64,000 bases of DNA from Terriglobus aquaticus (GTDB taxonomy: Bacteria > Acidobacteriota > Terriglobia > Terriglobales > Acidobacteriaceae), in assembly GCF_025685415.1 (NCBI RefSeq), contig NZ_JAGSYB010000001.1, forward strand, positions 434,001 to 498,000, in the 5' to 3' direction. Position 1 is the first letter of the stretch; the number at the start of each line of letters is the position of its first letter. Shown one piece after another: positions 43,819 to 51,703 of the stretch. Below the pieces are notes generated by a model that was given only the letters and a program-made list of their open reading frames with translations, had not been told where the DNA came from and made no database searches. A program made the translations under genes and the position numbers.

Positions 43819-46800
43819 GTGTCCAAAGAAATCTATATCTCCACAACGCCGCATGAGACGCGCCTAGCGATTGTCGAAGACGAGCAGCTTTCGGAGATCT
43901 ATTACGAACGCGAGAACGAGTACACGCTCGCGGGATCCATTTACAACGGCAAAGTGACACGCGTGCTGCCTGGCATGCAGTCCTCCTTTGTGGACATCGG
44001 CCTGGAGCGCGACGCGTTCCTGTATGTGACCGACTTCATGGAGGAACAGGGCGACGCTGCCGACTTTGAGTCGGAGAACGGCGGCAGCCGCCGTGGCCAG
44101 CCGCGTGAAGCAGGCAGTCGCGATGAGGGTCGCCGCGAAGAGGGCCGTCGCGAAGAAGGCAGCCGTGGTGCGCGTGATCGTGGCCGCCGTGGTCGCCGGG
44201 ACGCGACCGAGCCAACGCAGGAGACCACGAGCTTTGATGAGCCGATTGCGCCCGCTCCGGTGGACGAGTCGGCGAACTATGACAACCAGGCGGCGCTGGA
44301 CGAGCAGGGAAGCCGCCGCTGGCGCGGACGTCGCGGGCGGCGCCGTGGTCGTGGTGGCCGTGAAGGTGGCAGCAGCGACGCCTCGACCGGAGGTTTCCCG
44401 GAGCAGGGCGACGTGCGGTCCGATCTGAGTGGCGAGACGATCGTGCTGGAAGGATCGTCGGACGATGAGGTTGAGTTCGACTCAGGCGTTAGCGCTGACG
44501 GAACGATCACGATCGATCTGGAAGGAGCTGCGGAGCCCGAGAACCTGGGGCGGCGCAACGTGCACCGGCCCGGCCGCGTTGGCCGGCCAGGCAGCGACGA
44601 GCGCGCTGCGCGCCAGAACCAGCCGGAGGAGCGAGAGCCGCGTCAGCGCGATGATCGTGGTCGCGATCGCCGCAGCTTTGGGTCGCGTGACCGGGAAGAG
44701 GATTTCGTGCCCGCGGGTGCGGCCGTCACGACTCTGCCGGGCGAGTCGATTCGCAAGTATCGCGATCCGGCCGAAGTGGCGGCCGAAGATGCCGCGCGTC
44801 AGGCTGCTGCGCCGCGTGCCCCCGAGCCCTTGGTTGCAGCGCAACCATCCATCGAGATCGTGGGTTGGAATGGTGGAGCCACCCTTCCAGGTGAGTCGAT
44901 CTCGCGCTATCAGCGGTCTGAACGCTCCAGCAGGTCAAAGTCAGTAGCCGCGGCACCTTCGACGATGGACCAGGCGGAAGATGCGCCGGCGGAGACGCCG
45001 GAGGTTGTTGCCGCAGCTCCGGAAAGCTCCGAAGATGCTCTGGAGATGGCCGCGCCCACGACCGCTGGTAGCGCCGAGGTCGTGACGGAAGAGGTTGCAC
45101 CCAGCCCGATTCCCGACCAGCAGAGCGATGTTGCCGCAGCGGCAGCACCGGATGAGACTGGCGGTCTGACGCAGCACCCGGCCCACGCAGACGAAAGCGC
45201 GGCAGTCAGCCCCCAAGTTGTGGACAATGCTCACGCCGCCGTAGAGGCTGCGGAAGAGAACGCCCCGGTGCCCGATGCCGGTGAGTATGAGCCGGCTGAA
45301 GGAACAGCCGCGCGGCTGAGCGAGACCGATCGTCGCGATCTGCGGCGCCGTACGCGGCGTTCTGAGGCTGTGGCCGCGGAGACGGGCGCCGACAGCGCCA
45401 GCGGCGAGCCAACTGCGGAAGATGTATCCGCGGACACCCACACCGTTTCCGGTGAGGAGCATGAAACGAGGGTGGAGGAATCGGCAGGCCTGATCAGCCT
45501 GTTCGGATCCGCCGGTGTACCCGGCCCGGTGGACCACACGATCACACAAGAGTCCGAAGCTCCCACTGCTTCCGAAGCTGCTGTGGACCAAGAGGTGGTG
45601 ACTGCGCCGGAACTGGAGTCCGCTGCAGGCTCTGCAACTGCGACCGAGATTGGACCGGAACAGGATGCTGAAATCGTCAGCGGGGAGGCCGCCGAGCCGG
45701 CAGCGCACGAGTTCACCAGCATCCAGCCGGACGGCGTGATGCTCACTGAGCCGCTGCAGGACAAGGCCGACGCTGAGCCAGAGCAACAGGAAGAACTGGC
45801 AACGCCGTTCGACGCTCACGCCTATGACGAGACAGAACTGAGCGTGGCGGAGCTGTCCGGTGCCGAGCCCGTGCCCCAGGTTCATGCGTATGGGGAAGGC
45901 GACTTTCACGAAGAGGAGCTGGACGGCGACGAGTACGAGTTCGATACGGCGTTCGCTGCCATTGAAGAGGACGACTTCGACGAGTACGAAGAAGAAACTC
46001 TGGATGAGGCTACGGAGCAGCATGCTGACGGGCTGGACCAGCACGGGGACGAGCGGTCGCTGCTGAGCGGAGACGAGGACGAAGACGAGTTAGAAGCCTC
46101 GCCGGATACGGGCGGCTTTACGGTAGACGACTTCGGCGGCGAGCCGGACGAGGATGCTGCCGAGGAGACGACCGGGAGCGCGCCGGCACAGGGCGGAGAG
46201 CGTCGCGGACGCCGCGACAACCGTCGTGGTGGACGCGATCGCGACCGGGGCGTGCGTGGCGAGCGGCCGTTCCGTGGTGGAGCAGGCGCAGACCGTGGCC
46301 GCGGCCGCAGCCGCCAGAGCGTGCAGACCATGGACCTGCCCGCGATCACGGATCTGCTAAAGCCGGGGCAGGAAGTTCTGGTGCAGATTGCGAAGGAGCC
46401 GATCGCCAAGAAGGGCGCGCGGATCACGTCGCATATCGCCTTGCCAGGGCGCTTCCTGGTGTTTATGCCAACGGTGAACCACACCGGCGTTTCCCGGAAG
46501 ATTTCGTCGGATGAAGAGCGCCGGCGCTTGAAGTCGATCCTGTTGTCGGAGAAGGGCGAGCACCAGGGCGGGTTCATCGTGCGGACGGCCGCAGAGGGTG
46601 CGACCGAGGAGGAGCTTCGCAACGATCTGCGCTTCCTGATCCAGCTTTGGCAGGACATCAAGATGCGTTCGGAGACGTCGAAGTCGCCGGCGCTGATCTA
46701 TCACGATCTGGGCCTGATTGAGCGCATCCTGCGCGACCAGGTAACGGACAACTTCTCGGCGATCTGGGTCGATTCCGAGCAGGAGTATGAGCGCGTGCTG

Positions 46801-47538
46801 CGTTTCCTGCAGCGCTTCCAGCCTTCGCTGGTGCGCCGCGTGAAGCTCTACACGAAGGAAACTCCGCTGTTTGAGCACTTCGGCATTACGCAGGAGATCG
46901 ATCGTGCGCTGAAGAGCAAGGTCTGGCTGAAATCCGGGGGATCGATCGTGATCAACCAGACGGAAGCTCTGGTAGCAATCGACATCAACACAGGCAAGTA
47001 CGTCGGCAAGACGGCTCGCCTGGAAGACACCATTCTGAAGACGAACCTGGATGCGATTCCGGAAATCGTGCGGCAGATTCGGCTGCGCGACCTGGGCGGC
47101 ATCATCGTCATCGACTTCATCGACATGGACGAGCGCAAGAATCGCGCCAAGGTGATGCAGGCACTGGAGGACGAACTGAAGACGGATCGCGCTCCTTCGA
47201 AGGTGCTGCCGTTCAACGACTTTGGCCTGGTCATCATGACGCGCAAGCGCGTAAAGCAGAGCCTGGAGCGCACGTTGTGTATTCCAGACCCGGTCACGGA
47301 AGGCACCGGCATGATCAAGTCGCCGGTTACCGTGGCGAACGAGATCTATGTGGAGGTTCGCAAGATGTACCGCCACATCGAAAAACCGGACATGATGCTG
47401 CGTGTCCACCCGGAAGTGGTGAAGCAGTTGAAGCAGAATGGTGCTCGTCGCTTGCAGGAGCTGGAAGAGATGACACACAAGACGATCCTGCTGAAGAGCG
47501 ATCCATCCCTGAGCCCGGAGCAGTTCGACATCCACTAG
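43819..47538 (+). CDS. Ribonuclease E/G with giant insertion in the S1 domain
   Basis: 1239 residues. Residues 1-75 are the start of the RNase E/G fold and the first half of its S1 domain (IYISTTPHETRLAIVED; GSIYNGKVTRVLPGMQSSFVDIGL). Residues ~76-840 are low complexity: Arg/Gly-rich, Ala/Glu-rich and acidic blocks. The fold resumes at ITDLLKPGQEVLVQIAKEP, with the 5'-sensor Arg922-Thr923, catalytic Asp1055 (VAIDIN) and Asp1099 (IVIDFIDMD). Their spacings equal those of E. coli RNase E (169, 303, 346) within one residue. The zinc-link CPxC is DPVT (1157-1160). The C-terminal small domain is short. The start is GTG at 43819. Confidence 0.93.
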   Translation: MSKEIYISTTPHETRLAIVEDEQLSEIYYERENEYTLAGSIYNGKVTRVLPGMQSSFVDIGLERDAFLYVTDFMEEQGDAADFESENGGSRRGQPREAGSRDEGRREEGRREEGSRGARDRGRRGRRDATEPTQETTSFDEPIAPAPVDESANYDNQAALDEQGSRRWRGRRGRRRGRGGREGGSSDASTGGFPEQGDVRSDLSGETIVLEGSSDDEVEFDSGVSADGTITIDLEGAAEPENLGRRNVHRPGRVGRPGSDERAARQNQPEEREPRQRDDRGRDRRSFGSRDREEDFVPAGAAVTTLPGESIRKYRDPAEVAAEDAARQAAAPRAPEPLVAAQPSIEIVGWNGGATLPGESISRYQRSERSSRSKSVAAAPSTMDQAEDAPAETPEVVAAAPESSEDALEMAAPTTAGSAEVVTEEVAPSPIPDQQSDVAAAAAPDETGGLTQHPAHADESAAVSPQVVDNAHAAVEAAEENAPVPDAGEYEPAEGTAARLSETDRRDLRRRTRRSEAVAAETGADSASGEPTAEDVSADTHTVSGEEHETRVEESAGLISLFGSAGVPGPVDHTITQESEAPTASEAAVDQEVVTAPELESAAGSATATEIGPEQDAEIVSGEAAEPAAHEFTSIQPDGVMLTEPLQDKADAEPEQQEELATPFDAHAYDETELSVAELSGAEPVPQVHAYGEGDFHEEELDGDEYEFDTAFAAIEEDDFDEYEEETLDEATEQHADGLDQHGDERSLLSGDEDEDELEASPDTGGFTVDDFGGEPDEDAAEETTGSAPAQGGERRGRRDNRRGGRDRDRGVRGERPFRGGAGADRGRGRSRQSVQTMDLPAITDLLKPGQEVLVQIAKEPIAKKGARITSHIALPGRFLVFMPTVNHTGVSRKISSDEERRRLKSILLSEKGEHQGGFIVRTAAEGATEEELRNDLRFLIQLWQDIKMRSETSKSPALIYHDLGLIERILRDQVTDNFSAIWVDSEQEYERVLRFLQRFQPSLVRRVKLYTKETPLFEHFGITQEIDRALKSKVWLKSGGSIVINQTEALVAIDINTGKYVGKTARLEDTILKTNLDAIPEIVRQIRLRDLGGIIVIDFIDMDERKNRAKVMQALEDELKTDRAPSKVLPFNDFGLVIMTRKRVKQSLERTLCIPDPVTEGTGMIKSPVTVANEIYVEVRKMYRHIEKPDMMLRVHPEVVKQLKQNGARRLQELEEMTHKTILLKSDPSLSPEQFDIH

Positions 47539-47587
47539 GCGCAGATCGGAAGCATCAGGAACCGTTGAGTTGGAAGAAAACGCGTAA

Positions 47588-47611
47588 GGGGAGCCACAAC
47601 GGCTCCCCCTT
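47588..47611 (+). terminator. Terminator-like hairpin after the RNase E/G gene
   Basis: An 8-bp stem (GGGGAGCC / GGCTCCCC) with a 5-nt loop, then CTTCCGTGTTT. The T-run is weak. It lies 50 nt past the stop codon. Confidence 0.65.
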
Positions 47612-47743
47612 CCGTGTTTCAGGCGCACAACATGGCGCAAACGGGCGTCGTCTAACGTTCGGTAGAGTACGTCGAACAACTTAGAGGGGCGGCCCGGGTT
47701 ACAGACCACTACCCAGATCGTCTCGTGGAGGAGTGCCAGACCC

Positions 47744-48727
47744 ATGACTTTATTTTCTCGACCGTTTGCAAAGGCGGCGTTCGTGGCGGGTGCGCTTGCC
47801 GCATCGGCAGTGGTGTACGCCGCAACGCCGGCTGCAGCCGAGCCAGCAAACGAAATCTCTCAGATGAATCGTGCCATGCTTACACCGGGTGCGTACTCGC
47901 TTGCGGATGTGAATGCAGATCTGCACTACCGTACGGATGGTGTGAGCAGCTCAACCGACGCGGTGACCGACGAAGTTGCAAGCCTGTCAGCCAATCCTGC
48001 CGATGCGGCGGAGGGAACCGGCGCGGGCCAGTATGGCGCCCGGCGCCGTAGCTACGGTCGCTCGCGCTACCAGGATCGCTGGCACAACGCTGACGGCTCG
48101 ACCAAGATCGCCTTTGTCGGCGGCGCGGGTCTGAATGTGCCCGTTGGTAATACGGGCAAGTTCTACACGCCCAGCTACGACGTTGAGGTGGGTGGTGGAT
48201 GGAACTTCAATCGCACCTTCGGTGTGCTTGCAGAGTTCCACTATGATCACGTAGGTCTTACGGGCGGAGCCATTCAGTACGAGTACAACAACCTGCTGAA
48301 CGCGGGTGTGACGGCGGATCAGTTGGACGGGTTCGATGCGAACGGACATGTTCTGTCGTTTTCTGTGAACCCGGTGGTGAGCCTGACCCAGAGTCATAGC
48401 AAGCTGGGCGCCTATGTGACGGGCGGCGTGGGCTACTACCGGAAGACGACGAACTTCACCCTGCCCAGCATCGGCACGGCGTGCGACTACTACTACTGCT
48501 ACCAGTACAGCAGCAACGTGAACGTGGACCAGTACACAAAGGGCGGTTTCGGGGCCAACGCAGGCCTCGGCCTGACCTACAAGCTCTCGGAGTTCTCAAG
48601 CGAGCGGCTGTTTGTGGAAGCGCGCTACCACTGGCTGAACCTGGCGAACAGTAACAACCAGGACTTCTTCCCGTTCAACCAGCGGAATTCGGAATACATT
48701 CCGGTTACGGTCGGTATCCGCTTCTAG
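47744..48727 (+). CDS. Outer-membrane beta-barrel protein
   Basis: 327 residues. A signal peptide (AAFVAGALAASAVVYAATPAAA), an Arg/Tyr-rich linker (GARRRSYGRSRYQDRW), then an eight-stranded-type barrel with alternating hydrophobic residues: KIAFVGGAGLNVPVG, VEVGGGWNFNRTFGVLAEFHYD, LGAYVTGGVGYYRK and the closing strand ending in VTVGIRF with the terminal Phe required by the BAM machine. A CDYYYCYQY loop may hold a disulfide. No enzymatic motif. Likely a lineage-specific OmpA/OmpW-like porin. Confidence 0.85.
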   Translation: MTLFSRPFAKAAFVAGALAASAVVYAATPAAAEPANEISQMNRAMLTPGAYSLADVNADLHYRTDGVSSSTDAVTDEVASLSANPADAAEGTGAGQYGARRRSYGRSRYQDRWHNADGSTKIAFVGGAGLNVPVGNTGKFYTPSYDVEVGGGWNFNRTFGVLAEFHYDHVGLTGGAIQYEYNNLLNAGVTADQLDGFDANGHVLSFSVNPVVSLTQSHSKLGAYVTGGVGYYRKTTNFTLPSIGTACDYYYCYQYSSNVNVDQYTKGGFGANAGLGLTYKLSEFSSERLFVEARYHWLNLANSNNQDFFPFNQRNSEYIPVTVGIRF

Positions 48728-48742
48728 CCGGGACCGGTTCAG

Positions 48743-48784
48743 CGCAGACGAGGAACAAGCCTGGCTTGTTCCTCGTCTGCGTTT
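48743..48784. terminator. Bidirectional terminator between convergent genes
   Basis: A 19-bp perfect inverted repeat (from CGCAGACGAGG on the left to CCTCGTCTGCG on the right) with a 1-nt centre, followed by TTT. It lies between the barrel protein and the convergent gene ending at 48798, and probably serves both. Confidence 0.85.
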
Positions 48785-48797
48785 ACGGGAAGTTCGA

Positions 48798-49211
48798 TTA
48801 CGGAAGATGCGCCATCAGGAAGAAGACCTTGTTGACGGACAGCGCGAAATACGTGCCCACCAGAAGAGCGCCGACATTCAAGAGCAAAGCGAGCGCAGAC
48901 ATCTGCCCGGGTAGTTGCCGGAAGCTCCGAAGTATCACCAGCCCGAAGATGATGGTGAGTACCAAGGGAAATCCGAGCATGCCGTAGGGCGGCAACGGCG
49001 AAAGCGTGGAGCAGAGATAAGTACCGGCGAACGCGGCTAGGCCCCAGACAACGGCGTGCAATGCCGTGTAGGCCGGCCGTACCTTGCTGTTCTGCACAAA
49101 GGTGCGCTGACCCAGCCTGGTGATCAGGAAAAGCATCGCCATGTAAACGCCGATTGCGACGATGTAGCCGGCGAACAGCGCTTCAGCAATCGGAATGAAA
49201 AAGCCGATCAA
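48798..49211 (-). CDS. Small membrane protein of unknown function
   Basis: 137 residues with about four transmembrane helices: LFAGYIVAIGVYMAMLFLI, AVVWGLAAFAGTYLC, GFPLVLTIIFGLVILRS and ALALLLNVGALLVGTYFAL. The spacing of helices and the absence of charged residues in them support a real membrane protein. It lies 48 nt downstream of the glycosyltransferase gene on the same strand. No family recognised. Confidence 0.65.
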   Translation of the reverse strand: MIGFFIPIAEALFAGYIVAIGVYMAMLFLITRLGQRTFVQNSKVRPAYTALHAVVWGLAAFAGTYLCSTLSPLPPYGMLGFPLVLTIIFGLVILRSFRQLPGQMSALALLLNVGALLVGTYFALSVNKVFFLMAHLP

Positions 49212-49259
49212 GGTTGGCAGACTCCAGGGTTTCAGTGTAGCCGTCAGGCGATGCCGCTG

Positions 49260-50888
49260 CTAAATGCCGACGGGATAGGGCTTCTCATGCATGGCGCTGC
49301 CGGTTCCAAGGCGCTCAAATCTGCCCTGCAGCAGGCTGAGCAGGCCGGTATACCAATAGCCCAATACGAACAGCAGAAGGAATGGCACGGTGAAGTAGTT
49401 CTCGCTCGCAATGGCATACCAGACGGTCGCGGCGAAGTAGCAGCCGATGACCAGTTCGATCCAGGGGATCAGGCCGAGACGCTTGCGGTACTTCTGTGCC
49501 TGCGTCTTCTCGCCCTTCTTCTGAACTCGATATTTTGGGGTGCGCGCAAAAGCACTCTGCACGCCGAAAAGAGCTTCCAGCACTGCTTTGGTGTTGGTGA
49601 TGGTCAGGCCGACGCCCAGCGCCATGAGAAACGGCAGATACAGGAAGGTGCGGTACCAGCGCCGGGGAAAGAGCTCCTTCTGAGAAACCAGGTAGAAGCT
49701 GGAGATGGAAAAGGTGCTGGCCATGAACAGCGGGAAGTCGATGAGCAGCATCTGCCAGATACCCTGCCACGAGCGGATGATCATGGCAGGCATGAGCAGC
49801 GTGCTGAGCACGATCATGAGCGGGTAACTGATGTTGGCGGTCAGGTGGTACCAGGCTTCCAGCTTGGTGTGCCAGGGCGCGTCGGAGTTGAGAACGCGCG
49901 GCAGGATCTTCTTGCCGGTCTGGATGAGGCCCTTGGCCCAGCGCGCCTGCTGCGTCTTGAACGCCGTCATCTCGATCGGCAGCTCGGCCGGGCACTCCAC
50001 GTCTTGCAGATAGCGGAACTGCCAGCCTTTGAGCTGCGCGCGATACGAGAGGTCGGTGTCCTCGGTGAGCGTGTCGTGCTGCCAGCCGCCGGCTTCTTCG
50101 ATTGCCTTGCGCCGCCACATGCCCGCGGTGCCGTTGAAGTTGAAGAAGACACCAGCGCGGGAGCGACCGCCGTGCTCGAGCACGAAGTGCCCGTCCAGCA
50201 GGATCGCTTCGACCTGGGTCAGGAAGCTGTAGTTGCGGTTCAGGTGTGTCCAGCGGGTTTGCACCATGCCTACCGCGGGGTCGGCAAACTGATCGACGAC
50301 GCGGCGCAGCCAGTCGGCGGGTGGGACGAAGTCGGCGTCGAAGATCGCCACGAGCTCGCCGCGTGCCGTGTTCAGGCCAGCATCCAGAGCGCCCGCCTTG
50401 TAGCCGTGACGGTCGGTACGGTGGATGTATTCGATAGGCTGGGGCGGCAGCCCTTCGGTTCCCTCGGCGTAACGCTGCACGATACCGGCCGCTACGTCCC
50501 GTGTCTCGTCGGTGGAGTCATCCAGAACCTGGATCTCGAAACGGTCGCGCGGGTAATCCATGCGGCAGCAAGCGTCGACGAGTCGGTCGATCACGTACTG
50601 CTCGTTGAAGATGGGAAGCTGAATGGTGACAGACGGCAGATCGGCTTCTGCAAAGCGGGCGGGCGGAGCGGAGGAGTGCTGGGCGCGCTTGCGGTTGCGG
50701 TAGTACAGCCACACCAGTTGGTAACGATGCACACCGTAGAACGCCAGGATCAGCATGACGATGAAGTACGGGATGAGCAGAGCCACATCGAACCAGTTCC
50801 AGCGGTACATCCCTTGGAAGGTTCGCTGAGCATAGTGGGTTCGCCAGTAGTGGCCGAGGCCGTGGGGTTCGGCGTAGATCAGCGTCAA
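49260..50888 (-). CDS. Cellulose-synthase-like glycosyltransferase (GT2)
   Basis: 542 residues, processive-type GT2 in the inner membrane. An N-terminal helix (ALLIPYFIVMLILAFYGV), a cytoplasmic catalytic domain with QLPIFNEQYVIDRLVDA, QVLDDSTDET, FDADFVPPADWL and TEDTDLSYRAQ, the QxxRW-type motif QQARWAKG, then about four to five C-terminal helices. The sugar and acceptor are unknown; CesA-like and glucomannan-type synthases share this layout. No BcsB or PilZ domain is nearby. The start is uncertain (TTG at 50888 or ATG at 50810). Confidence 0.9.
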   Translation of the reverse strand: MTLIYAEPHGLGHYWRTHYAQRTFQGMYRWNWFDVALLIPYFIVMLILAFYGVHRYQLVWLYYRNRKRAQHSSAPPARFAEADLPSVTIQLPIFNEQYVIDRLVDACCRMDYPRDRFEIQVLDDSTDETRDVAAGIVQRYAEGTEGLPPQPIEYIHRTDRHGYKAGALDAGLNTARGELVAIFDADFVPPADWLRRVVDQFADPAVGMVQTRWTHLNRNYSFLTQVEAILLDGHFVLEHGGRSRAGVFFNFNGTAGMWRRKAIEEAGGWQHDTLTEDTDLSYRAQLKGWQFRYLQDVECPAELPIEMTAFKTQQARWAKGLIQTGKKILPRVLNSDAPWHTKLEAWYHLTANISYPLMIVLSTLLMPAMIIRSWQGIWQMLLIDFPLFMASTFSISSFYLVSQKELFPRRWYRTFLYLPFLMALGVGLTITNTKAVLEALFGVQSAFARTPKYRVQKKGEKTQAQKYRKRLGLIPWIELVIGCYFAATVWYAIASENYFTVPFLLLFVLGYWYTGLLSLLQGRFERLGTGSAMHEKPYPVGI

Positions 50889-51030
50889 CGCAAGCGTGTG
50901 GATCGTTGCGAACAGGGGAATACTCCGAGCGGGTGCGTTGGCTTCAGTCTACGTGAAAGCGCCGGGCGTGTTCCGGCACGGAACGGGCTTCCATTCACGT
51001 CGGCGATTGCCGGAATGTCATACTGAGCGC
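50889..51030. promoter_or_regulatory. Divergent region between the GT2 and PagL-like genes
   Basis: 142 bp between divergent starts; the promoters of both genes must lie here. No hexamers stand out. Confidence 0.4.
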
Positions 51031-51657
51031 GTGACCCCTCTCCATTCATTGGTCCTGAGTGCTCTGGCGGCGCTTGTGCCGGTTGCAGCGTTTGCGCAAT
51101 CCTCCACGGAGATTCCGGCCTTCGGTACCGGAACGCAGGTGTTTGGGGCTTCAGCGGAATACGCGCCTGCGGCCGGCGAGATCTGGGGCTACACCACCCA
51201 CACTCGCTTTGAGAGTTTGCTGCTGCAGTACAGCGTTGCCATCACGCACGGCAAGCGCACACGGCTGCGTTACGCGCCCGAACTGGTTCCGTTTGCAACG
51301 CTGCTGGAGCGGACGCCGAGTGAGACAAACCCCACTGCACCTGTGCGCAGCTACGCGTACGGCGCCAGGCCGGTTGGCCTGGAACTGGATTTGCGGCGTG
51401 GCAGCCGGGTGGAACCGGTGTTTTCGACGAACGAGGGCTTCCTCTACTACAACCGGCGTGTGCTTTCGCCGGGCGGGTCGCAGTTCATGTACACGCTGGA
51501 CTTCGGCGGAGGCGTGCGCGTGTTTGCCTCGCCTCAGAACGCTTTGACGGTCAGCTACCGCTATCAGCACGAGTCGAACGCAAACATCAGCTTGCACAAT
51601 CCCGGGACCGATAACCACGTGATCGCGATCGGTTTTTCGCATTTCACGCGGCGGTAG
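51031..51657 (+). CDS. PagL-like lipid A deacylase / acyloxyacyl hydrolase family protein
   Basis: 208 residues with a signal peptide (LVLSALAALVPVAAFAQ) and a small outer-membrane barrel. The C-terminal YRYQHESNANISLHNPGTDN resembles the PagL active-site strand, where His and Ser act together in removing the 3-O-acyl chain from lipid A, and the ending FSHFTRR is barrel-like. The start is GTG at 51031 with no clear ribosome site. Substrate is inferred from the motif only. It is followed by the GH92 gene 46 nt downstream. Confidence 0.78.
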   Translation: MTPLHSLVLSALAALVPVAAFAQSSTEIPAFGTGTQVFGASAEYAPAAGEIWGYTTHTRFESLLLQYSVAITHGKRTRLRYAPELVPFATLLERTPSETNPTAPVRSYAYGARPVGLELDLRRGSRVEPVFSTNEGFLYYNRRVLSPGGSQFMYTLDFGGGVRVFASPQNALTVSYRYQHESNANISLHNPGTDNHVIAIGFSHFTRR

Positions 51658-51703
51658 CGTTTTTACGCAAGCGGTTGCCCGCTTGGTGTAAGGTGCGCTT
51701 GTG

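Noticed and set aside
49056-51026. 656-residue open frame on the plus strand
   Set aside because: Covers the reverse complement of the GT2 gene and its neighbour; composition is that of a shadow frame.
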